Positions 1-9,558 of a DNA stretch of 64,000 nt are shown here, piece after piece. A program made the position numbers and the translations under genes. Within the stretch, counting starts at the first letter, position 1, and every line of letters begins with the position of its first letter. This DNA is from Stenotrophomonas hibiscicola ATCC 19867 (GTDB lineage: Bacteria; Pseudomonadota; Gammaproteobacteria; Xanthomonadales; Xanthomonadaceae), in assembly GCF_000382065.1 (NCBI RefSeq), contig NZ_KB907501.1:186001-250000 (forward strand), read 5' to 3'. The notes beneath the pieces are model-generated. The model searched no databases and was not told the DNA's origin. It saw nothing but the letters and a program-made list of their open reading frames with translations.

Positions 1-1
1 G

Positions 2-3000
2 ACACAGGCCACGCCCGCGCTGTTGGCGGTGGCACTGGGCCTGGTATTGGGATTGGGCATGAGCAGTTCCGCCGCTGCACAGTCGGTGCAGATCGGTGGC
101 AGCGCCACCTGTGTGGCACTCAGCGGCAAGCTGCTGGAAAAGTGCCTGGTTGAAGGCACGGCCAGTGCCAAGGGCAGCAACGCGGTGGCGATCGGTGGCA
201 ACAGCAGCGCCAGCGCAGCCAACAGCGTTGCGCTGGGCGCAGGCTCCAAGGCTACGCGCGCCAACACGGTGTCTGTCGGCGATGCCGGCAAGGAACGGCA
301 GATCACCAACGTGGCCGCCGGTACCCAGGCCACCGATGCGGTGAACAAGGGGCAGCTAGATGCGCAGGCGCGCGCCACGCAGGCCGCGCTGGCGGATGTC
401 GCCGCAGCTGGGGACCGCTACTTCAAGGCTGATGGCGCAGGTGATGACAGCGACGCGGCCAAGATCGACGGGCAAGGCGCGGTAGCCGCCGGTGCCGGCG
501 CCCAGTCCTTGGCCAATGCCACCACCGCCATCGGCACCCAGGCCATTGCCGCCGGTCTCGGCGCCAGTGCGTTCGGACAAGGCGCATTGGCGATCGGCGA
601 TGCCAGCGTGGTGGTCGGGCAGAGCGCCGCAGCGTTCGGTCTCGGTGACACCGCCGTTGGCGCCAGCGCCTATGCCGCCAGCGAGAACGGCGCGGCCACC
701 GCCCTGGGTGCGCTGTCCGAAGCCACCGCCGATGGCGCCACTGCCGTGGGTGGCGGTGCCGTGGCGATGGGCCCGGGCAGTACCGCACTGGGTCGCGGCG
801 CCACTGCCGCCAATGAAGCATCAATCGCGGTGGGTGCGTTCAGCACCGCCGTCGGTGAGTACAGCACCGCGCTGGGGTCCAACTCGGCGGCGGTTGCCAC
901 CGGCAGCGTGGCGCTGGGCGCCGGCTCGCTGGCCGACCGCGTCGATACCGTCTCTGTCGGCGCCGCCGAATATGGCCTGACCCGGCAGATCACCAGCGTC
1001 GCTGCGGGTACCGAAGATACCGACGCGGTCAATGTCGGCCAGTTGAAGAACGTGGCCGCCGTGGCCGATGCCACGGCCAAGCGTTTCCAGGCCACTGGCA
1101 GCAGCAACAGCGACGCCGGCGCGCTGGCCGAAGGTGACGAGGCACTGGCGGCCGGCGAGGCGGCCAACGCCATCGGCAACGGCACCACCGCCGTGGGTGC
1201 CGGCGCCACGGCCGTTGCGCAGAACGCCACCGCCGTCGGCAACAACGCGCTGGCGTCGGGCCAGAACAGCGCCGCGTTCGGCAACAACGCACAGGCCAAC
1301 GGCCCGGGCAGTGTCGCCGTCGGTGGTGCTGCGGTGGATGCCGACGGCAACCCGCTGATCACCAGTGGCGGCGTGCCGGTGGAAACCGGCGCCACCAGCG
1401 CCGGTGTCGGTGGCACCGCGGTGGGCGCCAGTGCCGAAGCCAGTGGATTTGCGGCGTCGTCCTACGGCGTTGGCGCGTATGCCGCCGGTGCGCAGTCGTC
1501 GGCATTCGGTGCGGTCGCCAATGCCATCGGTGACTACTCCACCGCACTGGGTACGCAGAGTACCGCCACTGGTAGCAGCAGCGTCGCCATCGGCGGCCCG
1601 GCCGACCTGATTCCGGGCCTGGGCTTCTTCGTGCAGACCCAGGCCAGCGGCGAAGCCGCCACCGCGGTCGGCGCCGGCGCTATCGCCAGCGGTGATCGTG
1701 CGGTGGCCAACGGCAGCCTGACCGAAGCCTCCGGCGCGGAATCCACCGCCGTCGGCTACTTCGCTTACGCCCCGGGTGAGAATGCCAGCGCACTCGGCGC
1801 GCAGACCTGGGCCAGCGGCGCACAGAGCACGGCCGTCGGGTACTACGCCACCGCGCGTGGCGCCAACAGCGTCGCGCTTGGCGCGAATTCCGAAGCGGTG
1901 CGCGCCAACAGCGTGGCCGTCGGCAGTGCCGGCAACGAACGGCAGATCACCAGCGTCGCTGCCGGCAGCGAAGCCACCGATGCAGTGAACAAGGCGCAGT
2001 TGGACGCCGTGGCCAGTACCGCGGACAACACCGCGCGCTTCTTCCAGGCCCAGCCGGAAGCGGGCAGTGATGCCGGTGCGCTGGCCGAGGGCGAAGGCGC
2101 GGTGGCGGCCGGTTCGTCGAGCAATGCGATCGGCGCCGGTGCGGTTGCACATGGCGCCGCCGCTTCGGCCATCGGTGACGACGCCGTAGCGGTGGGTCGC
2201 AACAGCAACGCCACCGGCAACGGCGGTGTTGCCATCGGTGGCCTCGGCCAGGCCTACGACGAGTACAACCAGCCGATCATCGGTGCCGACGGCACGGCGC
2301 AGCAGGTAGGCACCACCGCCGTCGCCAACGCCACCGCAGTGGGCAGCGGCGCACAGGCCACCGGCGCCGCCAGCAGCGCGTTCGGCAATGCGGCCAAGGC
2401 CAGCGGGGACAACAGCTTCGCTGCTGGCGGCACGTCGCGTGCAACCGGCAGCTATGCGGTCGCGGTTGGTGACAGCGCCTTCGCCAGCAGCGATGACAGC
2501 ACCGCGGTAGGGGGTTACAGCTGGGCGACGGCCAGTGGCGCAGCAGCGTTCGGTTCGGGTGCGTGGGCCACCGCCACCAACGCGTCGGCCTTTGGCAACG
2601 CGGCCTGGGCCAGTGGCAGCGGCGCAACCTCCATCGGCTACAACAGCTGGGCCAATGGGGCCAGTTCCACTGCGGTCGGCCGCGGTGCATTCGGCTATGG
2701 CGACAACAGCGTGGCACTGGGCTTCCAGGCGCTGGGCAACAGCATCAACAGCATCGCCATCGGTACCAATACGGTGGCCGGCGGCGAAAGTGCGATCGCA
2801 TTGGGCGCCGGCAGCAACGCCAGCGCCAGCAATGCTGTCGCGCTCGGTGCCGGTTCGGTTGCCAGCCGTGCACGCACGGTGTCGGTGGGCAGCAGCGGCA
2901 ACGAACGCCAGGTCACCAACGTCGCTGCCGGTACCCAAGCCACGGACGCGGTGAACAAGGCACAGCTGGATGCAGTGGCGACCACCGCCACGACCACCAG

Positions 3001-6000
3001 CCGCTTCTTCCAGGCCAGCGGCAACGGCGACGACGTGACTGGTGCCCTGGTGGACGGTGACAACGCGCTGGCCGCCGGTGATGCGGCCAACGCCATCGGC
3101 AACGGCGCCACCGCGCTCGGCAGTGGTGCCAATGCGCTGGCCAGCAACGCGCAGGCGATCGGCTTCAACGCGCTGGCCAGCGCCGCCAACGCCAGCGCCG
3201 TCGGTGCCAACGCGCAGGCCACCGGTGAGTACGCCACCGCACAGGGCGCGGAAAGCGAAGCCAGCGGCGAGCAGAGCGCGGCGTTCGGTGCCGCCAGCAT
3301 CGCCAGTGGTGCCGGCAGTACCGCCAACGGTGTGTTGTCCGAAGCCTCCGGCGAGGAAGCCGTGGCGGTGGGCTACTTCAGCAATGCCAGCGGCGATGCG
3401 GCCACCGCTGTCGGCAGCGAGAGCGTGGCCAGCGGCACCGCGTCGGCAGCGTTCGGCATCGGTGCAGAAGCGACCGGTGGCTACAGCACCGCCATCGGTG
3501 GCTATGCGCAGGCCTCGGCGTTCAACGCCACCGCCTTCGGCAACTTCGCCAATGCCTCCGGTTCCAACAGTGTGGCAGTGGGTGGCGATGCGGAAGCCTC
3601 CGGTGCCTACAGCACGGCCACCGGCCAGGGCAGCCTGGCCACCGGCACCAACAGTGTTGCCGTCGGCGGTTCGCTGTTCGGCGTGCTGGCCACCGAAGCA
3701 TCGGGCAACTACTCCACCGCCGTCGGTGGTGGCGCCTGGTCCGGTGGCATCAACAGCACCGCACTGGGCAACGCCGCCGAATCGCGCGCGGCCAACAGCG
3801 TGGCGCTGGGTGCCGATTCGATCGCCGACCGCGACAACACCGTGTCGGTGGGCGGTGGTGGCAATACCCGCCAGATCACCAACGTGGCTGCTGGCACGCA
3901 GGGCACTGATGCGGTCAACAAGAACCAGCTCGACGCCGTAGCCGCTGCAGCGGAAAAGACCAGCAGGCAGTTCCAGGCCAGTGGCAACGCCGATGGTGAA
4001 ACCGGCGCCCTGGTTGAGGGCGACAACGCGTTGGCCGCCGGTGATGCGGCCAACGCCATCGGCAACGGCGCCACCGCACTCGGCAGCGGCGCCAATGCAC
4101 TGGCGGCCAACGCCACGGCGGTGGGCCTCGATGCGCTGGCCACCGGCGACAACGCCGCAGCGTTGGGCAGTGCCGCACAGGCCACCGGCGAAGACAGCCT
4201 TGCGCTCGGCACCGGCGCCAGCGCCAGCGAGCTGGGTGCCAGTGCCGTGGGTGCGCGTGCACAGGCCAGTGGTGCATACAGTACCGCGACCGGCACTGAA
4301 TCCAACGCCAGCGGCACGCAGGCACTGGCCAGCGGCTTCCGCAGCGCCGCCTCGGCCGATGGCACCACCGCCGTCGGTGGCTATGCCGAAGCAAGCGGAC
4401 GCCTCGGCACCGCGTTGGGCTATGGCTCGGCGGCAAGTGGTGCCAACACCACGGCAGTCGGCTTCGGCGCTGCCGCGGCCGGTACCGGTGCCGTGGCCGT
4501 AGGTCAGTCCAGCGAGGCCAGTGGCGAGGAGAGTGTGGCCATTGGTGGCAGCACCTTCTTCGGCTTGATCCCGTCGCGTGCCAGCGGCACTGGTGCAGCG
4601 GCATTCGGTGCGGGTGCGTGGGCGACCGAAGACTACGCGACCGCGATCGGCTGGAACTCGTGGGCGGATGCGGCGGATGCCACTGCGCTGGGTGCCGGTG
4701 CCACCGCCAGTGGGTTGAACAGCGTGGCGCTGGGCGCCGGCTCCAAGGCCGAGCGCGACAATACCGTGGCTGTGGGAACCGCGGGCGGTGAGCGCCAGGT
4801 GACCCATGTTGCAGCCGGCACTGAAGCCACCGATGCGGTGAACAAGGGCCAGCTGGACGCGGTGGCCAGCGTTGCCGACAAGACCAGCCGCCAGTTCCAG
4901 GCCAGCGGCAATGCCGATGGCGAAGCAGGCGCACTGGTGGAGGGTGACAACGCGCTCGCCGCTGGCAATGCGGCCAATGCAATTGGCAACGGCGCTACCG
5001 CGTTGGGCAGCGGCGCAACGGTGGTCGCTGCCAATGCCACGGCGGTCGGCGTCGACGCACTGGCCACGGCCGAGCAGAGCGTGGCCATCGGCAGCGGTGC
5101 CAGCAGCACCGCAGACAGTGCCGTTGCGCTGGGTGCACAGAGCAGCAGCGGCGGCGCCGCCAGCATTGCGATCGGCGCGCAGTCGCAGTCGCAGGGCATC
5201 GGGGCGACCGCTGTCGGCGGCATGGCCGAGGCCGCCGGCCTTGCGGCTACCGCAGTGGGCTACGGCGCGATCGCCGATGGCCGCGAAACGACCGCAGTCG
5301 GCAACTTCGCGCAGGCCAGCGGCTGGCGCGCCACGGCGTTTGGTGCAGGTGCCAGCGCCGGCTTCTTCGGCACCGCCGTAGGCAGTGCTGCGCAGGCCGC
5401 CGATGTTTCCACGGCGGTGGGCCAGGGCACCATCGCGCAGATCGCCGGCGCCGGCTTCGGCGTGCAGGCAAAGGCTGGCGAGTACGGCACCGCTCTGGGC
5501 AACAACGCCGCCACCGGGTTGAACGGCGTGGCGGTCGGCTTCAACGCACTGGCCGGACAGGATGCCGCCAGCGCCAGCGCCGGCCAGTTCACTACCGCCA
5601 TCGGCAGTGAAGCGTGGGCCACCGAAGATGGCGCCACCGTGGTCGGTTACAACAGCTATGCGCAGGCCAGCAACGCGACGGTGCTCGGCAGCAACACCTG
5701 GACCACCAAGGACGCCGGTAACAGCGTCGCGTTGGGCGCGGGCTCGCTGGCCGACCGCGCCAACACGGTGTCGGTGGGTGCTGCGCAGGAGTGGGTCGAT
5801 GCCGCCGGCGTCACCCACAGCGCGATCAACCGCCAGCTCACCAATGTCGCGGCGGGTACGCAGGCCACCGATGCGGTGAACAAGGGCCAGCTCGATGCAG
5901 TGGCCGCCACCGCCGATGCGGTCGGCCAACGCTTCAAGGCCAACGGTTCGGGTACCGCCAGTGCCACCGGCACCGATGCCGTGGCCATTGGCGGCAACGC

Positions 6001-7411
6001 CAACGCCAGTGGCGGCCGCAGCAATGCGTTGGGCAGCGGTGCCGCGGCCATCGGCAATGCGACGCTGGCACTGGGTGCCAACAGCGGCGCCAGCGGCAAC
6101 AACTCGGTGGCATTGGGTGCCGGTTCGCGCGCGCTGGAGGCCAACGTGGTCTCGGTCGGCGGTGGCAACGGCACCGCCGGTCCGGCCACGCGGCGCATCG
6201 TCAACGTCGCCGACGGCCGCATCGCTGCCGGCAGCACCGATGCGATCACCGGCTCCCAGCTCAACGTCACCAACCAGCGGGTGGGAGCAGTGGAAACCCG
6301 CGTGGGTGACTTCGACTCGCGCATCGCGACGGTCGAGACCACGGCGGCCAGTGCGGTCGGCTACGACGACGCCAGCCGTGACCGACTGACCCTGTCCGGT
6401 TTCCAGGGCACCACCATCGACAACGTCGGTGCCGGCAGCATCGCCGCCGGTAGCCGCCAGGTGATCACCGGCGGGCAGCTGTTCCAGTCGCTAAGTGATG
6501 CCGCCAGCTTCCTCGGCGGTGGCGCCAGCGTTGGCATGCAGGGCGTGTTCGTGGCGCCGAACTGCGTGATCCAGGGCGCCACCTACAGCAACGTCGGCGA
6601 TGCGCTGGGCGCGCTGGACCGCAAGGTCAGCGAGATCGACCGTCGCACCGCCGGTGGCACGCGTGCCGGAACCGCCAGCCTGCGCGCGATGAGTGCCTCG
6701 CTGGATGACAGCCCGCTGGCCAGCGCCGCGGATGCGCGTGCAACAGCCGATGCAGCACCGGCCGGCACCGCGCGGGTGCAGGGTACGCCGACGGCCGCCG
6801 CGGCGGGTGCTGGCATTCCGGTCGGGACCCCGGCGACCGGCGCCAATGCGGTGGCCATGGGCGAGGGCGCCGTCGCCAGCGGCGCGTCGTCCACCGCCGT
6901 CGGCCAGGGTGCCAGTGCCACGGCTGCCAACGCCGTGGCACTGGGCCAGGGTTCGGTCGCCGATCGTGCCAACACCGTGTCGGTCGGCAGCGAAGGCAAC
7001 GAACGCCAGGTCACCAACGTCGCCGCCGGCACCACCGCCACCGACGCCGTCAACAAGGGCCAGCTGGACCGTGGCGTGGCCACGGCGAACAGCTACACCG
7101 ACAGCCGCGTCCAGGCCGTCGCCGACAGCTTCGATGTGTTCAAGGGTGAAATCGATGGACGCCTGCGCCACATGGACCGCCGCATCGACCGCCAGGGTGC
7201 GATGAGTGCGGCGATGCTCAACATGGCCACCAGTGCCGCCGGTATCCGCACCCAGAACCGGGTCGGCGTCGGCATCGGTTTCCAGGGCGGCGAGTCGGCG
7301 TTGTCGCTGGGCTACCAGCGTGCGATCAGCGATCGCGCCACGGTTACCTTCGGCGGTGCCTTCAGCAGTGACGACAGCTCGGTTGGCGTCGGTGCCGGCT
7401 TCGGCTGGTAA
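2..7411 (+). CDS. Trimeric autotransporter adhesin (YadA/Hia type), 5' end cut off
   Basis: Type V-c surface adhesin. The frame is open to the left edge, so the true start and the beginning of the extended signal peptide lie outside; what remains of the leader ends near SAAAQ. About 2470 residues are visible. Nearly all of it is YadA-like head repeats of about 14 residues (forms of VAIGxxAxAxGxxSTAVG), interrupted by ten neck-type motifs. Seven of these are near-identical (R-Q-[IV]-T-[NS]-VAAG...DAVN-K-x-QL), starting at about 296, 983, 1940, 2906, 3869, 4793 and 5831; two are divergent (about 6190 and 6415) and a final one is at about 7000. The last 70 or so residues carry a short coiled stalk and the four-stranded anchor ending GAGFGW, which forms the outer-membrane pore. 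A hairpin follows the stop. Ligand specificity cannot be read from sequence. Confidence 0.95.
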   Translation, partial: TQATPALLAVALGLVLGLGMSSSAAAQSVQIGGSATCVALSGKLLEKCLVEGTASAKGSNAVAIGGNSSASAANSVALGAGSKATRANTVSVGDAGKERQITNVAAGTQATDAVNKGQLDAQARATQAALADVAAAGDRYFKADGAGDDSDAAKIDGQGAVAAGAGAQSLANATTAIGTQAIAAGLGASAFGQGALAIGDASVVVGQSAAAFGLGDTAVGASAYAASENGAATALGALSEATADGATAVGGGAVAMGPGSTALGRGATAANEASIAVGAFSTAVGEYSTALGSNSAAVATGSVALGAGSLADRVDTVSVGAAEYGLTRQITSVAAGTEDTDAVNVGQLKNVAAVADATAKRFQATGSSNSDAGALAEGDEALAAGEAANAIGNGTTAVGAGATAVAQNATAVGNNALASGQNSAAFGNNAQANGPGSVAVGGAAVDADGNPLITSGGVPVETGATSAGVGGTAVGASAEASGFAASSYGVGAYAAGAQSSAFGAVANAIGDYSTALGTQSTATGSSSVAIGGPADLIPGLGFFVQTQASGEAATAVGAGAIASGDRAVANGSLTEASGAESTAVGYFAYAPGENASALGAQTWASGAQSTAVGYYATARGANSVALGANSEAVRANSVAVGSAGNERQITSVAAGSEATDAVNKAQLDAVASTADNTARFFQAQPEAGSDAGALAEGEGAVAAGSSSNAIGAGAVAHGAAASAIGDDAVAVGRNSNATGNGGVAIGGLGQAYDEYNQPIIGADGTAQQVGTTAVANATAVGSGAQATGAASSAFGNAAKASGDNSFAAGGTSRATGSYAVAVGDSAFASSDDSTAVGGYSWATASGAAAFGSGAWATATNASAFGNAAWASGSGATSIGYNSWANGASSTAVGRGAFGYGDNSVALGFQALGNSINSIAIGTNTVAGGESAIALGAGSNASASNAVALGAGSVASRARTVSVGSSGNERQVTNVAAGTQATDAVNKAQLDAVATTATTTSRFFQASGNGDDVTGALVDGDNALAAGDAANAIGNGATALGSGANALASNAQAIGFNALASAANASAVGANAQATGEYATAQGAESEASGEQSAAFGAASIASGAGSTANGVLSEASGEEAVAVGYFSNASGDAATAVGSESVASGTASAAFGIGAEATGGYSTAIGGYAQASAFNATAFGNFANASGSNSVAVGGDAEASGAYSTATGQGSLATGTNSVAVGGSLFGVLATEASGNYSTAVGGGAWSGGINSTALGNAAESRAANSVALGADSIADRDNTVSVGGGGNTRQITNVAAGTQGTDAVNKNQLDAVAAAAEKTSRQFQASGNADGETGALVEGDNALAAGDAANAIGNGATALGSGANALAANATAVGLDALATGDNAAALGSAAQATGEDSLALGTGASASELGASAVGARAQASGAYSTATGTESNASGTQALASGFRSAASADGTTAVGGYAEASGRLGTALGYGSAASGANTTAVGFGAAAAGTGAVAVGQSSEASGEESVAIGGSTFFGLIPSRASGTGAAAFGAGAWATEDYATAIGWNSWADAADATALGAGATASGLNSVALGAGSKAERDNTVAVGTAGGERQVTHVAAGTEATDAVNKGQLDAVASVADKTSRQFQASGNADGEAGALVEGDNALAAGNAANAIGNGATALGSGATVVAANATAVGVDALATAEQSVAIGSGASSTADSAVALGAQSSSGGAASIAIGAQSQSQGIGATAVGGMAEAAGLAATAVGYGAIADGRETTAVGNFAQASGWRATAFGAGASAGFFGTAVGSAAQAADVSTAVGQGTIAQIAGAGFGVQAKAGEYGTALGNNAATGLNGVAVGFNALAGQDAASASAGQFTTAIGSEAWATEDGATVVGYNSYAQASNATVLGSNTWTTKDAGNSVALGAGSLADRANTVSVGAAQEWVDAAGVTHSAINRQLTNVAAGTQATDAVNKGQLDAVAATADAVGQRFKANGSGTASATGTDAVAIGGNANASGGRSNALGSGAAAIGNATLALGANSGASGNNSVALGAGSRALEANVVSVGGGNGTAGPATRRIVNVADGRIAAGSTDAITGSQLNVTNQRVGAVETRVGDFDSRIATVETTAASAVGYDDASRDRLTLSGFQGTTIDNVGAGSIAAGSRQVITGGQLFQSLSDAASFLGGGASVGMQGVFVAPNCVIQGATYSNVGDALGALDRKVSEIDRRTAGGTRAGTASLRAMSASLDDSPLASAADARATADAAPAGTARVQGTPTAAAAGAGIPVGTPATGANAVAMGEGAVASGASSTAVGQGASATAANAVALGQGSVADRANTVSVGSEGNERQVTNVAAGTTATDAVNKGQLDRGVATANSYTDSRVQAVADSFDVFKGEIDGRLRHMDRRIDRQGAMSAAMLNMATSAAGIRTQNRVGVGIGFQGGESALSLGYQRAISDRATVTFGGAFSSDDSSVGVGAGFGW

Positions 7412-7422
7412 GCCAAACCACT

Positions 7423-7448
7423 GCGCCGGCGGCCACCCACGCCGGCGC
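7423..7448 (+). terminator. Hairpin after the adhesin gene, no T tract
   Basis: Nine-base perfect stem GCGCCGGCG / CGCCGGCGC around an 8-base loop, beginning 11 bases after the adhesin stop. It lacks a following T run, so it may be a weak terminator or an mRNA-stabilising structure rather than a classical intrinsic terminator. Confidence 0.4.
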
Positions 7449-7568
7449 CAAACCTGCAAACAGGGCCTGGGGGGAGGTCACGGCAATCCCGGCTGGGCCG
7501 GCCGGGAGTCGTCAAGGAATGATGGCCGCAGTGTTGGTTCGATCCATGACCCAGAAGAGGAATTCGAC

Positions 7569-9422
7569 GTGATCAAGAAGCAGAACCTTCGCATCAATGT
7601 GCTTGCCGCCGCCGTGCTGTCGATGACCGCCGTCGGTGCCGTCCACGCCGCCGGGTTGCCGACCCGTGAACCGGTGCGCCAGGCCAGCACCGCCGAGCCC
7701 GGCACCCAGCGCATCATCGTCAAGTACCGTGCCGGCACCACTGCGGCGGGCGACCGGTCGGCCAAGCTGTCCACCGTGCAGTCCGCGCTGACCCGCGCCA
7801 GCCTGTCCGGTGGCACTACCCGCGCCAGCGCGCTCGGCCCGCAGGTCGTGCGCAGGCTGGGCGTCGGTGCCGACCTGATCCGCCTGCAGGGGCGCCTGGC
7901 GCCTGCCGAACTGCAGCGCGTGCTGAAGGAACTGAAGGCCGATCCGTCCGTGCAGTACGCCGAGGCCGATGTGAAGCTGCGCCGTACCGAGCTGCGTGCC
8001 GGTGACGTGCAGCCGGCGCTGGCGCCGAATGATCCCTACTACCAGCAGTACCAGTGGCACCTGCACAACGCCACCGGCGGCATCAACGCACCGTCGGCGT
8101 GGGATGTATCGCAGGGCGAAGGCGTGGTGGTGGCGGTACTCGACACCGGCATCCTGCCGCAGCACCCGGACCTGGTCGGCAACCTGCTGGAAGGCTACGA
8201 CTTCATCAGCGATGCCGAGACGTCGCGCCGTGCCACCAACGATCGCGTGCCAGGTGCGCAGGACTATGGTGACTGGGTCGAGAACGACAACGAGTGCTAC
8301 ACCGGTTCCGTCGCGGAGGACAGCTCCTGGCACGGTACCCACGTGGCTGGCACCGTGGCCGAGCAGACCAACAACGGCGTCGGCATGGCCGGTGTCGCGC
8401 ACAAGGCCAAGGTGCTGCCGGTCCGCGTGCTCGGCAAGTGCGGTGGCTACCTTTCCGATATCGCCGACGCCATCACCTGGGCCTCCGGCGGCACGGTGGC
8501 GGGCGTGCCCGCCAATGCCAACCCGGCCGAGATCATCAACATGAGCCTGGGTGGAAGCGGCAGCTGTGACGGAACCTACCAGGATGCGATCAATGGCGCG
8601 ATCTCGCGTGGCACCACCGTGGTCGTGGCGGCCGGCAACGAGACCGACAACGCCTCCAAATACCGTCCAGCCAGTTGCGACGGCGTGGTGACCGTCGGCG
8701 CCACCCGCATTACCGGCGGCATCACCTACTACTCCAACTACGGCACCCGCGTGGACCTGTCCGGTCCGGGTGGTGGTGGCAGCGTCGACGGCAATCCCGG
8801 CGGCTACGTCTGGCAGTCCGGTTCCGATGCGGCCACCACGCCGGAGTCGGGCAGCTACAGCTACATGGGCATGGGCGGCACGTCGATGGCCTCGCCGCAC
8901 GTGGCTGCCGTCGCTGCACTGGTGCAGAGCGCGCTGATCGCCAAGGGCAAGGATCCGCTGGCCCCCGCCGCGATGCGCACCCTGCTGAAGGAAACCGCGC
9001 GTCCGTTCCCGGTCAGCATCCCGACCGCCACTCCGATCGGCACCGGCATCGTCGATGCCAAGGCGGCGCTGGCAAAGGCGCTGGAAGAGCCGTGCACCGA
9101 GAACTGTGGACCGGTGGCGACGCCGCTGACCAACAAGGCCGCCGTGGGGGGGCTGAACGGCACGGCCGGCAGCAGCCGCCTGTACAGCTTCGAGGCAGCC
9201 GCTGGCAAGCAGCTCAGCGTGATCACCTACGGTGGCACCGGCAACGTGTCGGTCTACATCGCCCAGGGTCGCGAGCCGAGCGCCAGCGACAACGATGGCA
9301 AGTCGACCCGTCCCGGCACGTCCGAAACGGTACGGGTGAACAAGCCGGTGGCAGGCACCTACTACATCAAGGTGGTGGGCGAAGCGGCCTACAACGGCGT
9401 GAGCATCCTCGCCACGCAGTAA
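7569..9422 (+). CDS. Secreted subtilisin-like serine protease (S8), StmPr1-like
   Basis: Extracellular protease of 617 aa, about 63 kDa as precursor. A GTG start at 7569 is chosen because GAGGAA lies just upstream and a signal peptide follows at once (cleavage near VHA-AG, residue 27); the open frame further upstream is only adhesin shadow. Residues about 45-145 form an inhibitor-like propeptide. The catalytic triad is Asp192 (VLDTG), His255 (HGTHVAG) and Ser439 (GTSMASPH). A C-terminal pre-peptidase-like beta domain (about 520-617) is probably removed on maturation. Family, size and position beside the type II secretion operon fit StmPr1, the major Xps-dependent protease of S. maltophilia; that naming rests on recall, the S8 assignment on visible motifs. 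An intrinsic terminator follows. Confidence 0.92.
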   Translation: MIKKQNLRINVLAAAVLSMTAVGAVHAAGLPTREPVRQASTAEPGTQRIIVKYRAGTTAAGDRSAKLSTVQSALTRASLSGGTTRASALGPQVVRRLGVGADLIRLQGRLAPAELQRVLKELKADPSVQYAEADVKLRRTELRAGDVQPALAPNDPYYQQYQWHLHNATGGINAPSAWDVSQGEGVVVAVLDTGILPQHPDLVGNLLEGYDFISDAETSRRATNDRVPGAQDYGDWVENDNECYTGSVAEDSSWHGTHVAGTVAEQTNNGVGMAGVAHKAKVLPVRVLGKCGGYLSDIADAITWASGGTVAGVPANANPAEIINMSLGGSGSCDGTYQDAINGAISRGTTVVVAAGNETDNASKYRPASCDGVVTVGATRITGGITYYSNYGTRVDLSGPGGGGSVDGNPGGYVWQSGSDAATTPESGSYSYMGMGGTSMASPHVAAVAALVQSALIAKGKDPLAPAAMRTLLKETARPFPVSIPTATPIGTGIVDAKAALAKALEEPCTENCGPVATPLTNKAAVGGLNGTAGSSRLYSFEAAAGKQLSVITYGGTGNVSVYIAQGREPSASDNDGKSTRPGTSETVRVNKPVAGTYYIKVVGEAAYNGVSILATQ

Positions 9423-9451
9423 GCCTGACGTGTCGTAGTTGAACGGCCGAG

Positions 9452-9485
9452 GCCCGTCATCCTGTGTGACGGGCTTCGTCTTTTT
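9452..9485 (+). terminator. Intrinsic terminator after the protease
   Basis: Stem GCCCGTCA / TGACGGGC (9452-9459 and 9467-9474) with a 7-base loop, followed by TTCGTCTTTTT. It separates the protease transcript from the secretion operon that starts 74 bases later. Confidence 0.85.
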
Positions 9486-9558
9486 ACGAAAGCTGGCCGC
9501 AGGGCGGCGGAAATCATGGCTTAACTGCTAAAGTCGGTCCGATTGACAGGAGAGTCAC

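Noticed and set aside
821..5929. A 1702-codon open frame antisense to the adhesin
   Set aside because: It arises from repeat DNA and biased codon use; the predicted protein is low-complexity and has no start region, signal or family motif, while the sense frame has clear repeats and an anchor.
1..7411. Direct repeats resembling a CRISPR array
   Set aside because: The repeats are in-frame coding repeats of a trimeric adhesin; no equal-length spacers and no cas genes.
7206..7568. N-terminal extension of the protease frame
   Set aside because: It overlaps the adhesin anchor; a signal peptide with ribosome site starts at 7569.
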